A stretch of DNA of 64,000 bases, from positions 1-64,000 of the forward strand of contig DKBM01000047.1 in the NCBI GenBank assembly GCA_002451215.1, read 5' to 3'. Position 1 is the stretch's first letter. Each line of letters opens with the position of its first letter. Both the position numbers and the translations under genes were made by a program. The notes under the pieces are model-generated. The model did no database searches, was not told where the DNA came from, and was given only the letters and a program-made list of their open reading frames with translations. Positions 40,810 to 50,384 of this stretch are shown here, in pieces. The stretch comes from SM1-46 sp002451215 (GTDB taxonomy: Bacteria; Pseudomonadota; Gammaproteobacteria; Acidiferrobacterales; Sulfurifustaceae).

Positions 40810-41943
40810 TCAGCCTTGGGCTTCTGAATCGACAAATAGCGTGAGTACGCCGGTATAGCCGTAGAGGCGATCGTGGGAGATCTCGCCGTTCGCAAAGAAG
40901 CCGACCAGCGGGAAGTCGCCAAGCTCCTGCTGGATCGTGAGCAGTTCTTCAGAGCGCTCGCCGAACATGTTACGGCCGCGGCCGACGCAAGAGTAATATA
41001 CGCCGCCGCGTGGCGGCTTCGGGCAGCGGCGCTTAACGTCTCGTAGCATGCGCAGCAGGTCTTCCTGGGCGGAGCGCACATCGCGCCGGCAGAACTGGAG
41101 CGCTTCTCCGACTTCGAGCTGGTCGCTCACCGCGAGCAGATTCTTCTCGGGATCAATACCGATGATGTTGCGGACCAGATAATCTCCGGTATCGGAGCCA
41201 TGGATCGGGAGTGCCGCGAAGATGTAGCCGGCGGCACGCTGTGGATCGCTCGCCAGAATATCGCCCACTTCTTCGTTAAAGACCTCCAGCGCCGGCCGGC
41301 CATCGAGGCGTGCAAGCACCTGACCGCGCGCCTCGCTGATCTGGTGTTTATGCCCCATCAGGCTGCAGCCTTGCGTAAGCCCGGTCACAACACCTTGCTC
41401 GGCGGCGAACAAGACACCGGAAAGACCCCCTTGAGTCACGACATTCGCGACCTGCCAGTGGCCATGACGTGAGGAAGTGATGCCCCCGACCAGGAAGCCT
41501 GCCGGTAGTGCCTGCGCGAGCGCTTCCACCAGCAGAGGAGTTTTTGAATTGCTCGGGTCGGCGTGAACGACGGCGAGGCTTGCCGTTGCGTGTTCCGCCC
41601 ATTGGGCACAATCTTGTCCCAGCTCTTCGAGGTCGTGCTCGATGCCTGAAAAGACCCGGAAGTTCTGCGCCGGAAAGGTTGCGAGCATCACCGCCAGCGC
41701 CGGTTCGTCGAAGTACTCCCGCCCCGTCGCGCAGATGCCGATACCGACGCTCCCGACCCATTCCTCGACCCCGGTTTCGTCCTTCAGGTATGAGAGGATG
41801 GCCTCGAGATCACCGGCAAAATGATCGGTGACGTACAGGAAGCCGAGATTGGCATGCGGCGCATCGCCAATCTGCGCAAGGCAGCGGCGTGCGGCTTCCT
41901 GCCAGTCGGCGCAGGCCGCGTGGCCGAGCGCGAATGTTTGCAT
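40810..41943 (-). CDS. FIST domain protein (FIST N and C)
   Basis: The 377-residue soluble protein matches the FIST family of small-ligand sensory proteins. The N-terminal FIST domain includes LGFLYVTDHFAGDLEAILSYL and VGSVGIGICATGREYFDEPALAVML. The C-terminal FIST_C domain includes AAGYIFAALPIHGSD, YLVRNIIGIDPEKN and GVYYSCVGRGRNMFGERSEELLTIQQELGDFPLVGFFANGEI. No signalling output domain is attached. ATG at 41943 is preceded by GAGGGA and gives the expected N-terminus MQTFALGHA. It is divergent from corA. Confidence 0.88.
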   Translation of the reverse strand: MQTFALGHAACADWQEAARRCLAQIGDAPHANLGFLYVTDHFAGDLEAILSYLKDETGVEEWVGSVGIGICATGREYFDEPALAVMLATFPAQNFRVFSGIEHDLEELGQDCAQWAEHATASLAVVHADPSNSKTPLLVEALAQALPAGFLVGGITSSRHGHWQVANVVTQGGLSGVLFAAEQGVVTGLTQGCSLMGHKHQISEARGQVLARLDGRPALEVFNEEVGDILASDPQRAAGYIFAALPIHGSDTGDYLVRNIIGIDPEKNLLAVSDQLEVGEALQFCRRDVRSAQEDLLRMLRDVKRRCPKPPRGGVYYSCVGRGRNMFGERSEELLTIQQELGDFPLVGFFANGEISHDRLYGYTGVLTLFVDSEAQG

Positions 41944-42040
41944 GCAAGTCCCTCGGGACGATATGGGAAAACGCTGTGAGCTGGTGTAAAAACTATAGTC
42001 CACCGATTCCGGTGGCCCAGGTAACAAGATCAGGATTGCC

Positions 42041-43105
42041 GTGAAACAGCCAATCAAGCGGCGCTCTCGCAAGGCCGGGCTCCCGCCGGGGACACCGGTG
42101 CACATCGGGGAGCGCCGCAGCGAGATTTCGCACGTCAGGGCCATCCATTTCGACGCCACCCAGTTTCGTGAGCACACCTTCGAGCGCGTGGACGCGGTGA
42201 CGCCACTTCGCGCGCCGCAAGGCGTGAGCTGGGTGCATGTGACGGGCGTGCACGATTCCGCGTTGCTCGAGCGCCTCGGCAAGGCCTTTGATCTGCACCC
42301 ACTGGTAATCGAGGATATCCAGAATACCGACCAACGCGCGAAACTCGAGGATTACGGCAGCTATGTCTATGTGGTGGTCAAACTGTGGCAGAACAGCCGG
42401 GCCGCGACCGGCACGCGCGTGGAGCAGCTTAGCCTGGTTCTCGGACGCGACTTCGTATTGACGTTCGAGGAAGCGGAGCCATGCGTGTTCGACAGCGTGC
42501 GGCAGCGGCTGCGCGACGACCGCGGTCGGCTGCGCGCTGAAGGCGCGGACTATCTCGCCTACAGTCTGCTCGATGCGGTGGTCGACAGCTACTTTGGCGT
42601 GCTCGAGCAACTCGGTGAAGAGATTGAGACGCTCGAGGGTCAGCTCGTCAACCGTCCCTCGCGTGCTGCCCTGCAGTCCCTGCACGGGCTCAAGCGCGAG
42701 ATGATAGGCCTGCGCCGCTCGGTCTGGCCGTTGCGCGACGTGATTGGCGGGCTGGAGCGGGGGACCAGCGGACTCGTGCGGCCAGAAATGTGGATATATC
42801 TGCGCGATGTCTATGATCACGCAGCGCACGTGATCGACACCATCGAAACCTACCGCGACATGCTAGCCGCCATGCTTGATGTCTATATCTCGAGCGTCAG
42901 CAACCGGTTGAATGAGGTGATGAAGGTGCTCACGATCATCGCTACCATTTTCATGCCGCTAACATTCATCGCCGGCGTCTATGGCATGAACTTCAAGTAC
43001 ATGCCCGAGCTCGAATGGCGCCTCGGCTATCCGCTGGTGCTCGGCATCATGATCGGGCTGGGCTTGGCGATGCTTTGGTACTTCCGCAAAAAGAAATGGC
43101 TGTAG
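42041..43105 (+). CDS. corA: Magnesium/cobalt transporter CorA
   Basis: The 354-residue channel has a long cytoplasmic N-terminal funnel (VSWVHVTGVHD, LVIEDIQNTDQRAKLEDYG and YVVVKLW) and two C-terminal transmembrane helices (about 290-312 and 327-347). The signature YGMNF follows the first helix and the C-terminus ends in KKKWL. The start is GTG at 42041 with AGGATT upstream. It mediates Mg2+ uptake. The end lies eight bases from the converging yjgR-like gene. Confidence 0.96.
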   Translation: MKQPIKRRSRKAGLPPGTPVHIGERRSEISHVRAIHFDATQFREHTFERVDAVTPLRAPQGVSWVHVTGVHDSALLERLGKAFDLHPLVIEDIQNTDQRAKLEDYGSYVYVVVKLWQNSRAATGTRVEQLSLVLGRDFVLTFEEAEPCVFDSVRQRLRDDRGRLRAEGADYLAYSLLDAVVDSYFGVLEQLGEEIETLEGQLVNRPSRAALQSLHGLKREMIGLRRSVWPLRDVIGGLERGTSGLVRPEMWIYLRDVYDHAAHVIDTIETYRDMLAAMLDVYISSVSNRLNEVMKVLTIIATIFMPLTFIAGVYGMNFKYMPELEWRLGYPLVLGIMIGLGLAMLWYFRKKKWL

Positions 43106-43112
43106 CGCGCGG

Positions 43113-44525
43113 CTAGCGCCGCCCGCCACCGAGCAGGGAACCCAGCACGCCGCGAACCAACCGGTTGGTGATCTGGCGTGTTGCGCTCTTGGCGGCGACC
43201 TCAAATAAGCCCTCGCGCCGCCCGCCGCGCGGGCCAGTACTGCCGAGTAGAAGATCACCGACCAATCCGCCGACCGATTTTTGAGCAGTCGGAGTTACAG
43301 CATTTGGGTCTGCCCCGGCCACCTTTGCTGCGCGTGCCTTGAGTACCTCGTAGGCCGATTCACGGTCCACCGGCGTTTCGTACTGGCCCTTGAGTGCCGA
43401 TGCACCGATTGCTGCCTTGCGCTCGGCATCGGTTGCCGGCCCGATGCGACTGCGCGGCGGGATGATCAGCGCTCGATCGACAACTGTCGGACTGCCTTTC
43501 TCGTCGAGCATCGAAACCAGCGCCTCGCCGACACCAAGCTCCGTGATTACCTTTTCCACCCTGAGCTTGGGATTGGCACGGAAGGTTTCAGCCGCCGCCT
43601 TCACAGCCTTTTGGTCGCGCGGCGTAAAGGCGCGCAGCGCGTGCTGCACGCGGTTGCCGAGCTGGCCAAGCACAACATCGGGAATGTCCAGCGGGTTTTG
43701 CGAGACGAAGTACACGCCGATGCCTTTGGAGCGAATCAGTCGCACTACCTGCTCGATCTTGTCGAGCAGCGCCTTCGGGGCATCGTCGAACAGCAGGTGC
43801 GCTTCGTCGAAGAAGAACACCAGCTTCGGTTTGTCACGGTCGCCGACCTCAGGCAGTTTCTCGAACAATTCGGAGAGCAGCCACAGCAGCAGCGTCGCGT
43901 ACAGCTTGGGCGCCTGCATGAGTCGGTCGGCGGCAAGAATGTTGATGACGCCGCGCCCACCCTCGGTCTGTATCAGGTCCTCGAGATTAAGCGCGGGCTC
44001 GCCAAAGAACTTGTCAGCGCCCTGGCTTTCGAGCGCCAACAGGGCGCGCTGAATGGCGCCGATCGACGCCGCGGAAATGTTTCCGTAATCCGTCGTGAAC
44101 TGCTTGGCGTTGTCACCGACAAATTGCGCCATGGCGCGCAAATCCTTGAGATCGAGCAGCAGCCAGCCATTGTCGTCGGCAATCTTGAAGATCAGCGTGA
44201 GCACCCCTTCCTGGGTTTCATTCAGATTCAGGAGGCGCGCGAGCAACAGCGGTCCCATTTCCGAGACTGTCGCCCGAACCGGATGACCCTGTTCACCGAA
44301 AACATCCCAGAACACGACCGGGAAGCTCTGATAGGAGAAATCTGCGAGCTTGAGCTGCTTGATCCGTTCCTCAACCTTCGCATTTCCGCCACCCTTCTGG
44401 CTGAGACCGGACAAATCGCCCTTAACGTCCGCCATAAAGACCGGTACGCCGATGCTGCTAAAGCGCTCGGCCAGCGTCTGCAGGGTGACGGTNNCTGACG
44501 GCGAATGCGGGATGCGGCTAGGCAA
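43113..44525 (-). CDS. YjgR-like HerA/DUF853 family ATPase, N-terminus lost in gap
   Basis: At least 460 residues of a DUF853/YjgR helicase-like ATPase are present. Right after the gap the sequence reads TVTLQTLAERFSSIGVPVFMADVKGDLSGLSQ, which normally directly follows the Walker A motif (GATGTGKT). Walker B is KLVFFFDEAHLLFDDAP; the arginine-finger region VYFVSQNPLDIPDVVLGQLGNRVQHALRAFTPRDQKAV follows. About 30-40 N-terminal residues with Walker A are missing in the nn at 44493. A TTG at 44525 beyond the gap could be the start, overlapping the aminotransferase stop. The lost bases make the start uncertain. Confidence 0.85.
   Translation of the reverse strand: MPSRIPHSPSXTVTLQTLAERFSSIGVPVFMADVKGDLSGLSQKGGGNAKVEERIKQLKLADFSYQSFPVVFWDVFGEQGHPVRATVSEMGPLLLARLLNLNETQEGVLTLIFKIADDNGWLLLDLKDLRAMAQFVGDNAKQFTTDYGNISAASIGAIQRALLALESQGADKFFGEPALNLEDLIQTEGGRGVINILAADRLMQAPKLYATLLLWLLSELFEKLPEVGDRDKPKLVFFFDEAHLLFDDAPKALLDKIEQVVRLIRSKGIGVYFVSQNPLDIPDVVLGQLGNRVQHALRAFTPRDQKAVKAAAETFRANPKLRVEKVITELGVGEALVSMLDEKGSPTVVDRALIIPPRSRIGPATDAERKAAIGASALKGQYETPVDRESAYEVLKARAAKVAGADPNAVTPTAQKSVGGLVGDLLLGSTGPRGGRREGLFEVAAKSATRQITNRLVRGVLGSLLGGGRR
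44493..44494. other. Sequence gap (nn) in the yjgR-like gene
   Basis: The gap removes the N-terminal Walker A region; the following coding sequence resumes at a codon boundary with TVTLQ. Confidence 0.85.
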
Positions 44526-45693
44526 GCGCCTGATGGGCGGCGCGTTCGGCAGCTCCCTTGTCCACCGGCATGCGCATGGCGGCCAGCACTTCCTCGAGCG
44601 CGGCCAGGCAGTAGAGCACGTTCTTGACGTTGCTGCCGTAGCCCATGAGGCCGATGCGCACGATCTTGCCGGCTAGCGCGCCAAGGCCGGCGCCAATTTC
44701 AAGGTTGTACTCCTCCAGCAGGCGACGACGCAGTTCTTCCTCATTGATGCCTTCGGGAACCATGATGGCATTCAACTGTGGCAGGCGGGCGCTGTCGCGC
44801 ACGTAGAATTTGAGTCCCATTGCCTCCAGGCCGGCACGCAGTGCCAAGTGGTGCTTATGATGCCGTGCCCAGGATTTCTCGAGCTCCTCTTCGCCGAGCA
44901 GCACCAGCGCCTCGTGCAGGCCGTAGAGCGCGTTGATCGGCGCAGTGTGATGGTAGGCGCGTTTGCCGCTGCCCCAATAACCCATCACCAGGTTGAGATC
45001 GAGGAACCAGCTGGCGACGGGGCTCTTGCGCTCCTTGATTCTCTGCACGGCACGTTCGCTCAGGGTCAGTGGCGACAGGCCCGGCGCGCACGACAGGCAC
45101 TTCTGTGAGCCCGAGTACACGGCGTCGAGTCCCCATTCGTCGACACGCAGCGGCGAGCCGCCAAGCGAAGTGACGGCGTCGACGATGGTCAGGCAGTTGT
45201 AGCGGCGCGCGACTTCGGCGAGAGCGCGGGCGTCCGACTGGGCCCCGGTTGAGGTTTCGGCCTGCACGAAAGCGACGATCTTGGCATCCGGATGGTTCGC
45301 AAGGGTGGCTTCGAGTTTGGCGGGGTCAACGGGCTCTCCCCACTTGTCCTCAACGACGATTGCCGTGCCGCCACAGCGCACCACGTTCTCCTTCATGCGC
45401 AGTCCGAACACTCCGTTCACACACACCACCACCTTGTCGCCGGGTTCCACCAGATTGACGAAGCAGGTCTCCATGCCGGCCGAGCCCGGCGCGGATATCG
45501 GCAGCGTAAGCGCGTTCTGAGTCTGAAAGGCGTACTGCAACATCGCCTTGATCTCGTCCATCATGCCGACGAAGGTTGGATCGAGGTGGCCGATGGTCGG
45601 GCGGCTCATGGCGGCGAGCACGCGCGGGTGGACGTCCGAAGGGCCCGGGCCCATCAACGTGCGCACGGGGGGGTTGAACGAAGAGAAGCTCAT
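44518..45693 (-). CDS. Alanine/serine-glyoxylate aminotransferase family protein
   Basis: The 391-residue PLP enzyme is of the AGXT/serine-pyruvate class V type. The N-terminus RTLMGPGPSDVHPRVLAAMSRPTIGHLD is typical, followed by APGSAGMETCFVNL, VDAVTSLGGSPLRVDEWGLDAVY, PLP-lysine SGSQKCLSCAPGLSP and RIGLMGYGSN. It probably transfers amino groups between alanine or serine and glyoxylate. Glycolate oxidase genes in the same region fit a role in glyoxylate use. It lies 82 bases downstream of the IclR gene on the same strand. Its stop is eight bases inside the possible yjgR start. Confidence 0.92.
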   Translation of the reverse strand: MSFSSFNPPVRTLMGPGPSDVHPRVLAAMSRPTIGHLDPTFVGMMDEIKAMLQYAFQTQNALTLPISAPGSAGMETCFVNLVEPGDKVVVCVNGVFGLRMKENVVRCGGTAIVVEDKWGEPVDPAKLEATLANHPDAKIVAFVQAETSTGAQSDARALAEVARRYNCLTIVDAVTSLGGSPLRVDEWGLDAVYSGSQKCLSCAPGLSPLTLSERAVQRIKERKSPVASWFLDLNLVMGYWGSGKRAYHHTAPINALYGLHEALVLLGEEELEKSWARHHKHHLALRAGLEAMGLKFYVRDSARLPQLNAIMVPEGINEEELRRRLLEEYNLEIGAGLGALAGKIVRIGLMGYGSNVKNVLYCLAALEEVLAAMRMPVDKGAAERAAHQALA

Positions 45694-45775
45694 ACTTGAC
45701 CTCGCGCGGCGGGGCGCGCCTGAAAAAGACGCGCCAGTATAAGGGCAGGAAAATCACACCCGCAAACGCGGGATT

Positions 45776-46543
45776 TCACGCGGCCTTGGAAGTGTAACCA
45801 AGCCTTGCCGAAAGGTCGGCGCCGGCCTTCTTCACCAGGGAAATCCACCGGTCCTGGCGGCGCTCGCGAGGCGCCGATACCGAAAGCCCCGCCACCATCA
45901 TGCCGTGTGAATCGCGAATCGGTACGCCGATGCAGGCGACGCCCTGTTCGGCTTCTTCGTTGTCGAGTGCGTAGCCCTGCTTCAGTGCCGCGCCGACCTC
46001 GATCCAGAGTTTTCCCGGCTGCGTGAAGGTGTTCGGCGTATAGCGCGGCAGGCCGGTGCGACGGGCATATTCGCGACATTCGACTTCACCGACCTCGGCC
46101 AGAAACAGTTTGCCGACCGCTGTCACGTGCAAGGGTGCGCGGCTGCCGATCAGCTGTTCGACGCGCATCATGCGCCGCGGCAGGGCACGCTCGACATAGA
46201 CGACCTCGTCGCCCTCGCGCACAGTGAGATTGACGGTCTCGCCGACCTGCTCGCGAAGCCAATCCATGATTGGGCGCGCCTCGCGTAGCAGATCAGTCTT
46301 CTCTCTTACGCGTCCGCCGTACTGCATAAGCCTGACGCCGAGGCGGTACTGTCCGTTGTCGGCACGCTCGACGAAGCCGTGCGTGGCGAGGGCATCGAGG
46401 ATGCGATGCGCCGTCGACGGATGCAGCTCGCTCTCCGCGGCCAGCACCTTGAGCGAGATCGGACCATTGGCCGCCGCCAACGCATCGAGCAGGCTCACCG
46501 CGCGGTCAATCACCTGAATAGAGGATTCGGGGCTCTTTGGCAT
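45776..46543 (-). CDS. IclR family transcriptional regulator
   Basis: The 255-residue regulator has an N-terminal winged HTH (IQVIDRAVSLLDALAAANGPISLKVLAAESELHPSTAHRILDALATHGFVER) and a C-terminal IclR effector domain ending with QGVACIGVPIRDSHGMMVAGLSVSAP. ATG at 46543 starts at the family-typical position. It is divergent from the phosphoketolase-like gene, with 103 bases between them, and upstream of the aminotransferase gene, so it probably controls one or both. A tandem TATTCCG pair lies right next to its start codon (46543-46556). Confidence 0.92.
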   Translation of the reverse strand: MPKSPESSIQVIDRAVSLLDALAAANGPISLKVLAAESELHPSTAHRILDALATHGFVERADNGQYRLGVRLMQYGGRVREKTDLLREARPIMDWLREQVGETVNLTVREGDEVVYVERALPRRMMRVEQLIGSRAPLHVTAVGKLFLAEVGEVECREYARRTGLPRYTPNTFTQPGKLWIEVGAALKQGYALDNEEAEQGVACIGVPIRDSHGMMVAGLSVSAPRERRQDRWISLVKKAGADLSARLGYTSKAA

Positions 46544-46646
46544 ATTCCGTATTCCGGTAACGATTTAGTATTGTGAAACATCCTAGCCGGGCTTAGTCTC
46601 TTTCGCAAGCTGCCCCTAGAACCCCACCGACTTCAGGAGATACTCA

Positions 46647-48878
46647 ATGAGCCAGGCCGCCCATCGCTCACCCGCCAAGGACGCCATCCCGGCCTTCTGT
46701 GAAGGGATCCAGTACTTCGGAGCCCCATGGCCCGCATTCGCCGAGCACACCCGTTCTGCGGCGATTCAGGGCGGTGCGTCGGCGATCCCGAGTGCCTCGG
46801 ATCCGAGCGCGATCTATCAGGCCCTTCTGGCGGCCGATGCGCTGCGATACCTCACGCTGCAAGTCACCGGCGCGAAGGCCTCCGGCCATCCGGGCGGGTT
46901 CGCTTCCAGCGCCGAGGCCTATGCCGCGCTCGCCATGCTTGGGCACACCAACATCGTGACCGAGGTCGGACATCATGCGCCTGGCTACTACTCGGCCATG
47001 TTTCTCGACTCTTCGCTCGAGGCCATGAATATTCATACCGTGCAGCAGATGCGCGAGCGCTTCCGCGAGAAGCATGGGCTGCTCGGCCATCTTTCCGGCG
47101 CAATCCCCGGCATTCTTGCGCCGGCCGGACCGCTTGGTCAGGGCCAGCATTTCGCCATGGTCGGGGCGTTACTGCATTCCGACATCCTGTTCCCGGTGAC
47201 CATCGGTGACGGCGGAATGGGCGAGCCGTACGTGCTGAATTCGATGCTGCACTTCCACGTCGCCTATCCGAACGTGACGAATTTCCTGCCCACGCTGATC
47301 TGGAACGGCTACAGCCAGGAACATCATGCGATGGTGTCGAATTTCAGCAACGATGAAATGGTGCGCTACTGGAAGGGTCACGGTTTCAAGGAAGTGGTGC
47401 TGGTCGATGCCAAGGACTTTGACGACGCCAAGCAGCAGGGCGCCTACGTCGACAGCACGCGTTTCTCGCACGCCAAGCGCCTCGCCTTTATGGGCGCGGT
47501 GCTCGCGGGCGCCGACCGTGCGGCGAAGAGCGCCCTCGGCGGGACACTCACGGCATTCATCGTGAAGCAGCTCAAGGGATCCGGCGTCCATGCGCTCGGC
47601 GCCAAGGCGCACAATCTCTACGCTCAGCACACGCTTGAAAACGAGGATGTCGTCGCGGGTCTCAAGCGCCGTGCATTGCCGTCTGCGGCTTGGCAATTGG
47701 TCCGCGACAACCTGTCGCGCGCTGGTGGTGGACCGGCGGTGAAAACCTCGGTGACCGAGAAGGTGCTAGAGATCGCGCCGCTGGGTGAGCTGCCGCTTAC
47801 CGAATGCGCGGTGGGTGAGTCGAAGGTCCCGTCGACCACGTTTGGTCAGGTGGTGGCTGAGGTTGGTTTGCGTGACAAACGCTTCGTCGTCACGAATGCC
47901 GACGGCAATGAAGCGTCCGGCATGGCCAATGTCAACGTGGCGCTCAAGATTCGACATCCAAATACAGACGACTTGTACTTTCAGGGGCCGACCGGCCAGT
48001 GCTACGAGCCGCTCAATGAAGATGCTTGCGCGGGTCTGGCCGCGGGACTCGCGCTGTTTGGCAGCCGCTCACTGTGGCTGTCCTACGAGAGCTTCGCGAT
48101 CAATGGCCTGCCGATTTTCCAAACCGTCACGCAAGCGATGGCCGAGCTGCGCCGCAAGACGCCGAGTGTGATCGCCATGTTCACGGCCGGTGCCCTTGAG
48201 CAGGGCCGCAATGGCTGGACGCATCAGCGCCCCGAAGTCGAGGCCTACTACGCCGCCATGATGCGCAACGGCAATGTCTTTCCGCTATACCCGGTGGACG
48301 CCAATATGATTCAGGTGGCCTACGACTGGGCGCTCGGCACGCACAACAAGGGCATCGCCATTTTTGCATCAAAGAGCGCGCTGCCGGTGCGCACAACTTT
48401 CGAGCAGGGAAGGCGCGCGCTGATCGATGGCGCTGTCATGCTTTATCAGAGCCCGGAGCCCGGCAAGAAGGGCACAATTGTGTTTGCCGTCGCCGGTGAC
48501 ATGGTGCTGCTGCCGGTGTATGAGGCGAAGGATGCGCTGGAGCGCGAGGGTTACCGTGTGCGTATCAACGCAGTGGTAAACCCGCGCCGTCTCTACAGGC
48601 CGACGGATGTGGCCTGGGACACAGTCACGGAGCCAGATGGCCAGTTTCTGAGTGACGCAGCGTTCCGCGCGCTGTTCGACGGCGACGCGCTGATCGCCGT
48701 TGCCGGGGGCGCCTCGGCAACGCTGGAGCCGGTGATGTTGCGCTCGCGTGCGCCGCGTCGCGATCTGCTGTCCTGGAAGCGCGGCGAAACGACCGCCAGC
48801 CCGAAGGAGATCATGGACTTTAACGGACTGTCGGCGAAGGACATCGCCGAGCGTGTCCTCCGCCTATTCGCGGAATAG
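46647..48878 (+). CDS. Thiamine-diphosphate enzyme of the phosphoketolase/transketolase type
   Basis: The 743-residue protein shows TPP-binding and transketolase-superfamily features: TGAKASGHPGGFASSAEAYAAL, GPLGQGQHFAMVGALLH, FPVTIGDGGMGEPYVLNSMLHF (TPP GDG motif), and the pyrimidine-domain NADGNEASGMANVNVAL and FQGPTGQCYEPLNEDACAGLAAG. Order and spacing resemble phosphoketolases more than classical transketolase, but it is not a close match to either. Related sequences have been labelled xylulose 5-phosphate 3-epimerase. The substrate is undetermined. ATG is preceded by AGGAG. It is probably cotranscribed with the four-carbon kinase 47 bases downstream. Confidence 0.8.
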   Translation: MSQAAHRSPAKDAIPAFCEGIQYFGAPWPAFAEHTRSAAIQGGASAIPSASDPSAIYQALLAADALRYLTLQVTGAKASGHPGGFASSAEAYAALAMLGHTNIVTEVGHHAPGYYSAMFLDSSLEAMNIHTVQQMRERFREKHGLLGHLSGAIPGILAPAGPLGQGQHFAMVGALLHSDILFPVTIGDGGMGEPYVLNSMLHFHVAYPNVTNFLPTLIWNGYSQEHHAMVSNFSNDEMVRYWKGHGFKEVVLVDAKDFDDAKQQGAYVDSTRFSHAKRLAFMGAVLAGADRAAKSALGGTLTAFIVKQLKGSGVHALGAKAHNLYAQHTLENEDVVAGLKRRALPSAAWQLVRDNLSRAGGGPAVKTSVTEKVLEIAPLGELPLTECAVGESKVPSTTFGQVVAEVGLRDKRFVVTNADGNEASGMANVNVALKIRHPNTDDLYFQGPTGQCYEPLNEDACAGLAAGLALFGSRSLWLSYESFAINGLPIFQTVTQAMAELRRKTPSVIAMFTAGALEQGRNGWTHQRPEVEAYYAAMMRNGNVFPLYPVDANMIQVAYDWALGTHNKGIAIFASKSALPVRTTFEQGRRALIDGAVMLYQSPEPGKKGTIVFAVAGDMVLLPVYEAKDALEREGYRVRINAVVNPRRLYRPTDVAWDTVTEPDGQFLSDAAFRALFDGDALIAVAGGASATLEPVMLRSRAPRRDLLSWKRGETTASPKEIMDFNGLSAKDIAERVLRLFAE

Positions 48879-48925
48879 TCCAATAGTCCGCTTCCGTCGC
48901 GAACGGCGGGAGCGGGGGATGGACC

Positions 48926-50266
48926 ATGGCCGATATCAAGATCATCGTATTGGATGACGATCCGACCGGGTCGCAGACCGTACACGGCTGTCTGCTGCTG
49001 ACACGCTGGGACGTGCCTACGCTAAGAGAGGCGCTCGCTGACGATGCTCCCATCTTCTTTGTCTTGACCAACACGCGCGGCATGAGCGCCGAACGCGCGA
49101 CGCAGGTTACCCGGGAGGTCTGCCGTAACCTGAAACAGGCGCTGCACGGAAGTGCGGTGCAGCCGATTTTTGTTAGCCGCTCCGACTCGACGTTGCGCGG
49201 GCACTATCCGGTAGAAACCGATGTGATGGTGGAGGAGCTGGGGCCATTTGATGCGCACTTTCTGGTACCGGCGTTCTTCGAGGGAGGGCGCTTCACGCGC
49301 GGTTCGATTCACTACCTGCGTGCCGACGGGAAGGAAATTCCCGTACACGAAACTGAATTCGCACGCGACTCGGTGTTTGCCTACCGGCATAGCTATCTTC
49401 CCGATTACGTGGAGGAAAAGACGCAAGGGCGTGTCAAGGCAGCCGCAGTCGCGCGTTTTCTGTTGGCGGATGTTCGTGGCGGCGCGCTCGATCGGCTGTT
49501 GCGGCTCGAGGGTAACGCATGCGCGGTGGTCGACGCCGAGAACCAGGGCGATCTCGATCGTTTCGCTGCCGACGTGCGGCGCGCGGCCGGGCGGGGCAAG
49601 CGATTCCTGTTCCGTAGTGCCGCGAGTCTGCTGACCTCGCTCGCCGCGCTGCCGCGACAGCCCGTCGCGCCTGAGCAGATGTCTAGCTATGTCCGGGGGA
49701 CACAGGGGGGCGCCGTACTGGTTGGCTCGCATGTCCCGAAGACCACCAAGCAGCTAAACGAGTTGCTAAAGCGTCCGGGAGTGGTGCCGCTCGAAATCGA
49801 CGTCAACCGCTTGCCGCAGGATCACGCCGCGCTGCTTGCCGAGATTGGCGCGGCGGCGCAGGCGGCGCATTCCATTGGCAATACACCAGTGATATTCACG
49901 AGCCGCGTCGAGCGGCAGTTTCCGACCCAGGACGATCGCCTGGCGTTTGGAGAAAAGGTCTCCGCGTTCCTCATGGACGTTGTACGACGCTTGCCCGCCA
50001 CGCTCGGCTTTCTGATCAGCAAGGGGGGCATTACCTCGAACGACGTGCTGAGCAATGGTTTGGCGTTGAGGACATCCCGCGTGCTCGGCCAGATCCTTGC
50101 GGGGGTGTCCGTGGTGCGCTGCCCACATGATCATTCGCGCTTTCCGGACATGCCGGTCGTGATATTCCCCGGCAACGTGGGAGATGACGCCGCGCTCGCG
50201 ACAGTCTACGAGCGGCTGGCGCAACCGGCCAAGTCGGCATCGCATCCCGCGATCGTGCGTGGCTAG
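48926..50266 (+). CDS. Four-carbon acid sugar kinase family protein (DUF1537/OtnK-like)
   Basis: The 446-residue protein has the N-terminal substrate-binding domain (IIVLDDDPTGSQTVHG, FVLTNTRGMSAERA, SRSDSTLRGHYPVE and FFEGGRFTRGSIHYL) and C-terminal nucleotide-binding domain (FLISKGGITSNDVLSNGL and PDMPVVIFPGNVGDDAAL) of the OtnK/DtnK family, which phosphorylates acid sugars such as erythronate, threonate or related compounds. It starts 47 bases after the TPP enzyme. The pairing with that enzyme suggests a shared pathway for a sugar acid, but no dehydrogenase or isomerase partner is visible. Confidence 0.88.
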   Translation: MADIKIIVLDDDPTGSQTVHGCLLLTRWDVPTLREALADDAPIFFVLTNTRGMSAERATQVTREVCRNLKQALHGSAVQPIFVSRSDSTLRGHYPVETDVMVEELGPFDAHFLVPAFFEGGRFTRGSIHYLRADGKEIPVHETEFARDSVFAYRHSYLPDYVEEKTQGRVKAAAVARFLLADVRGGALDRLLRLEGNACAVVDAENQGDLDRFAADVRRAAGRGKRFLFRSAASLLTSLAALPRQPVAPEQMSSYVRGTQGGAVLVGSHVPKTTKQLNELLKRPGVVPLEIDVNRLPQDHAALLAEIGAAAQAAHSIGNTPVIFTSRVERQFPTQDDRLAFGEKVSAFLMDVVRRLPATLGFLISKGGITSNDVLSNGLALRTSRVLGQILAGVSVVRCPHDHSRFPDMPVVIFPGNVGDDAALATVYERLAQPAKSASHPAIVRG

Positions 50267-50384
50267 TACCTGTTGCCCTGCCTCCGCTATCCATCGTGTC
50301 GCGACTCCCGCGATCCCTGGCGCTCGCGTGTTCGTGTATCGTTGGTCCTGGCACGACCTGATAGCAAGACGCTGACCCCGCGCC

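Noticed and set aside
43281..44498. Open frame of about 400 codons opposite the yjgR-like gene
   Set aside because: The opposite strand encodes clear Walker B and family motifs; this frame is its antisense shadow.
46543..46556. Tandem TATTCCG as an IclR operator
   Set aside because: Only two short copies overlapping a start codon and no dyad symmetry; too weak to call as a site.
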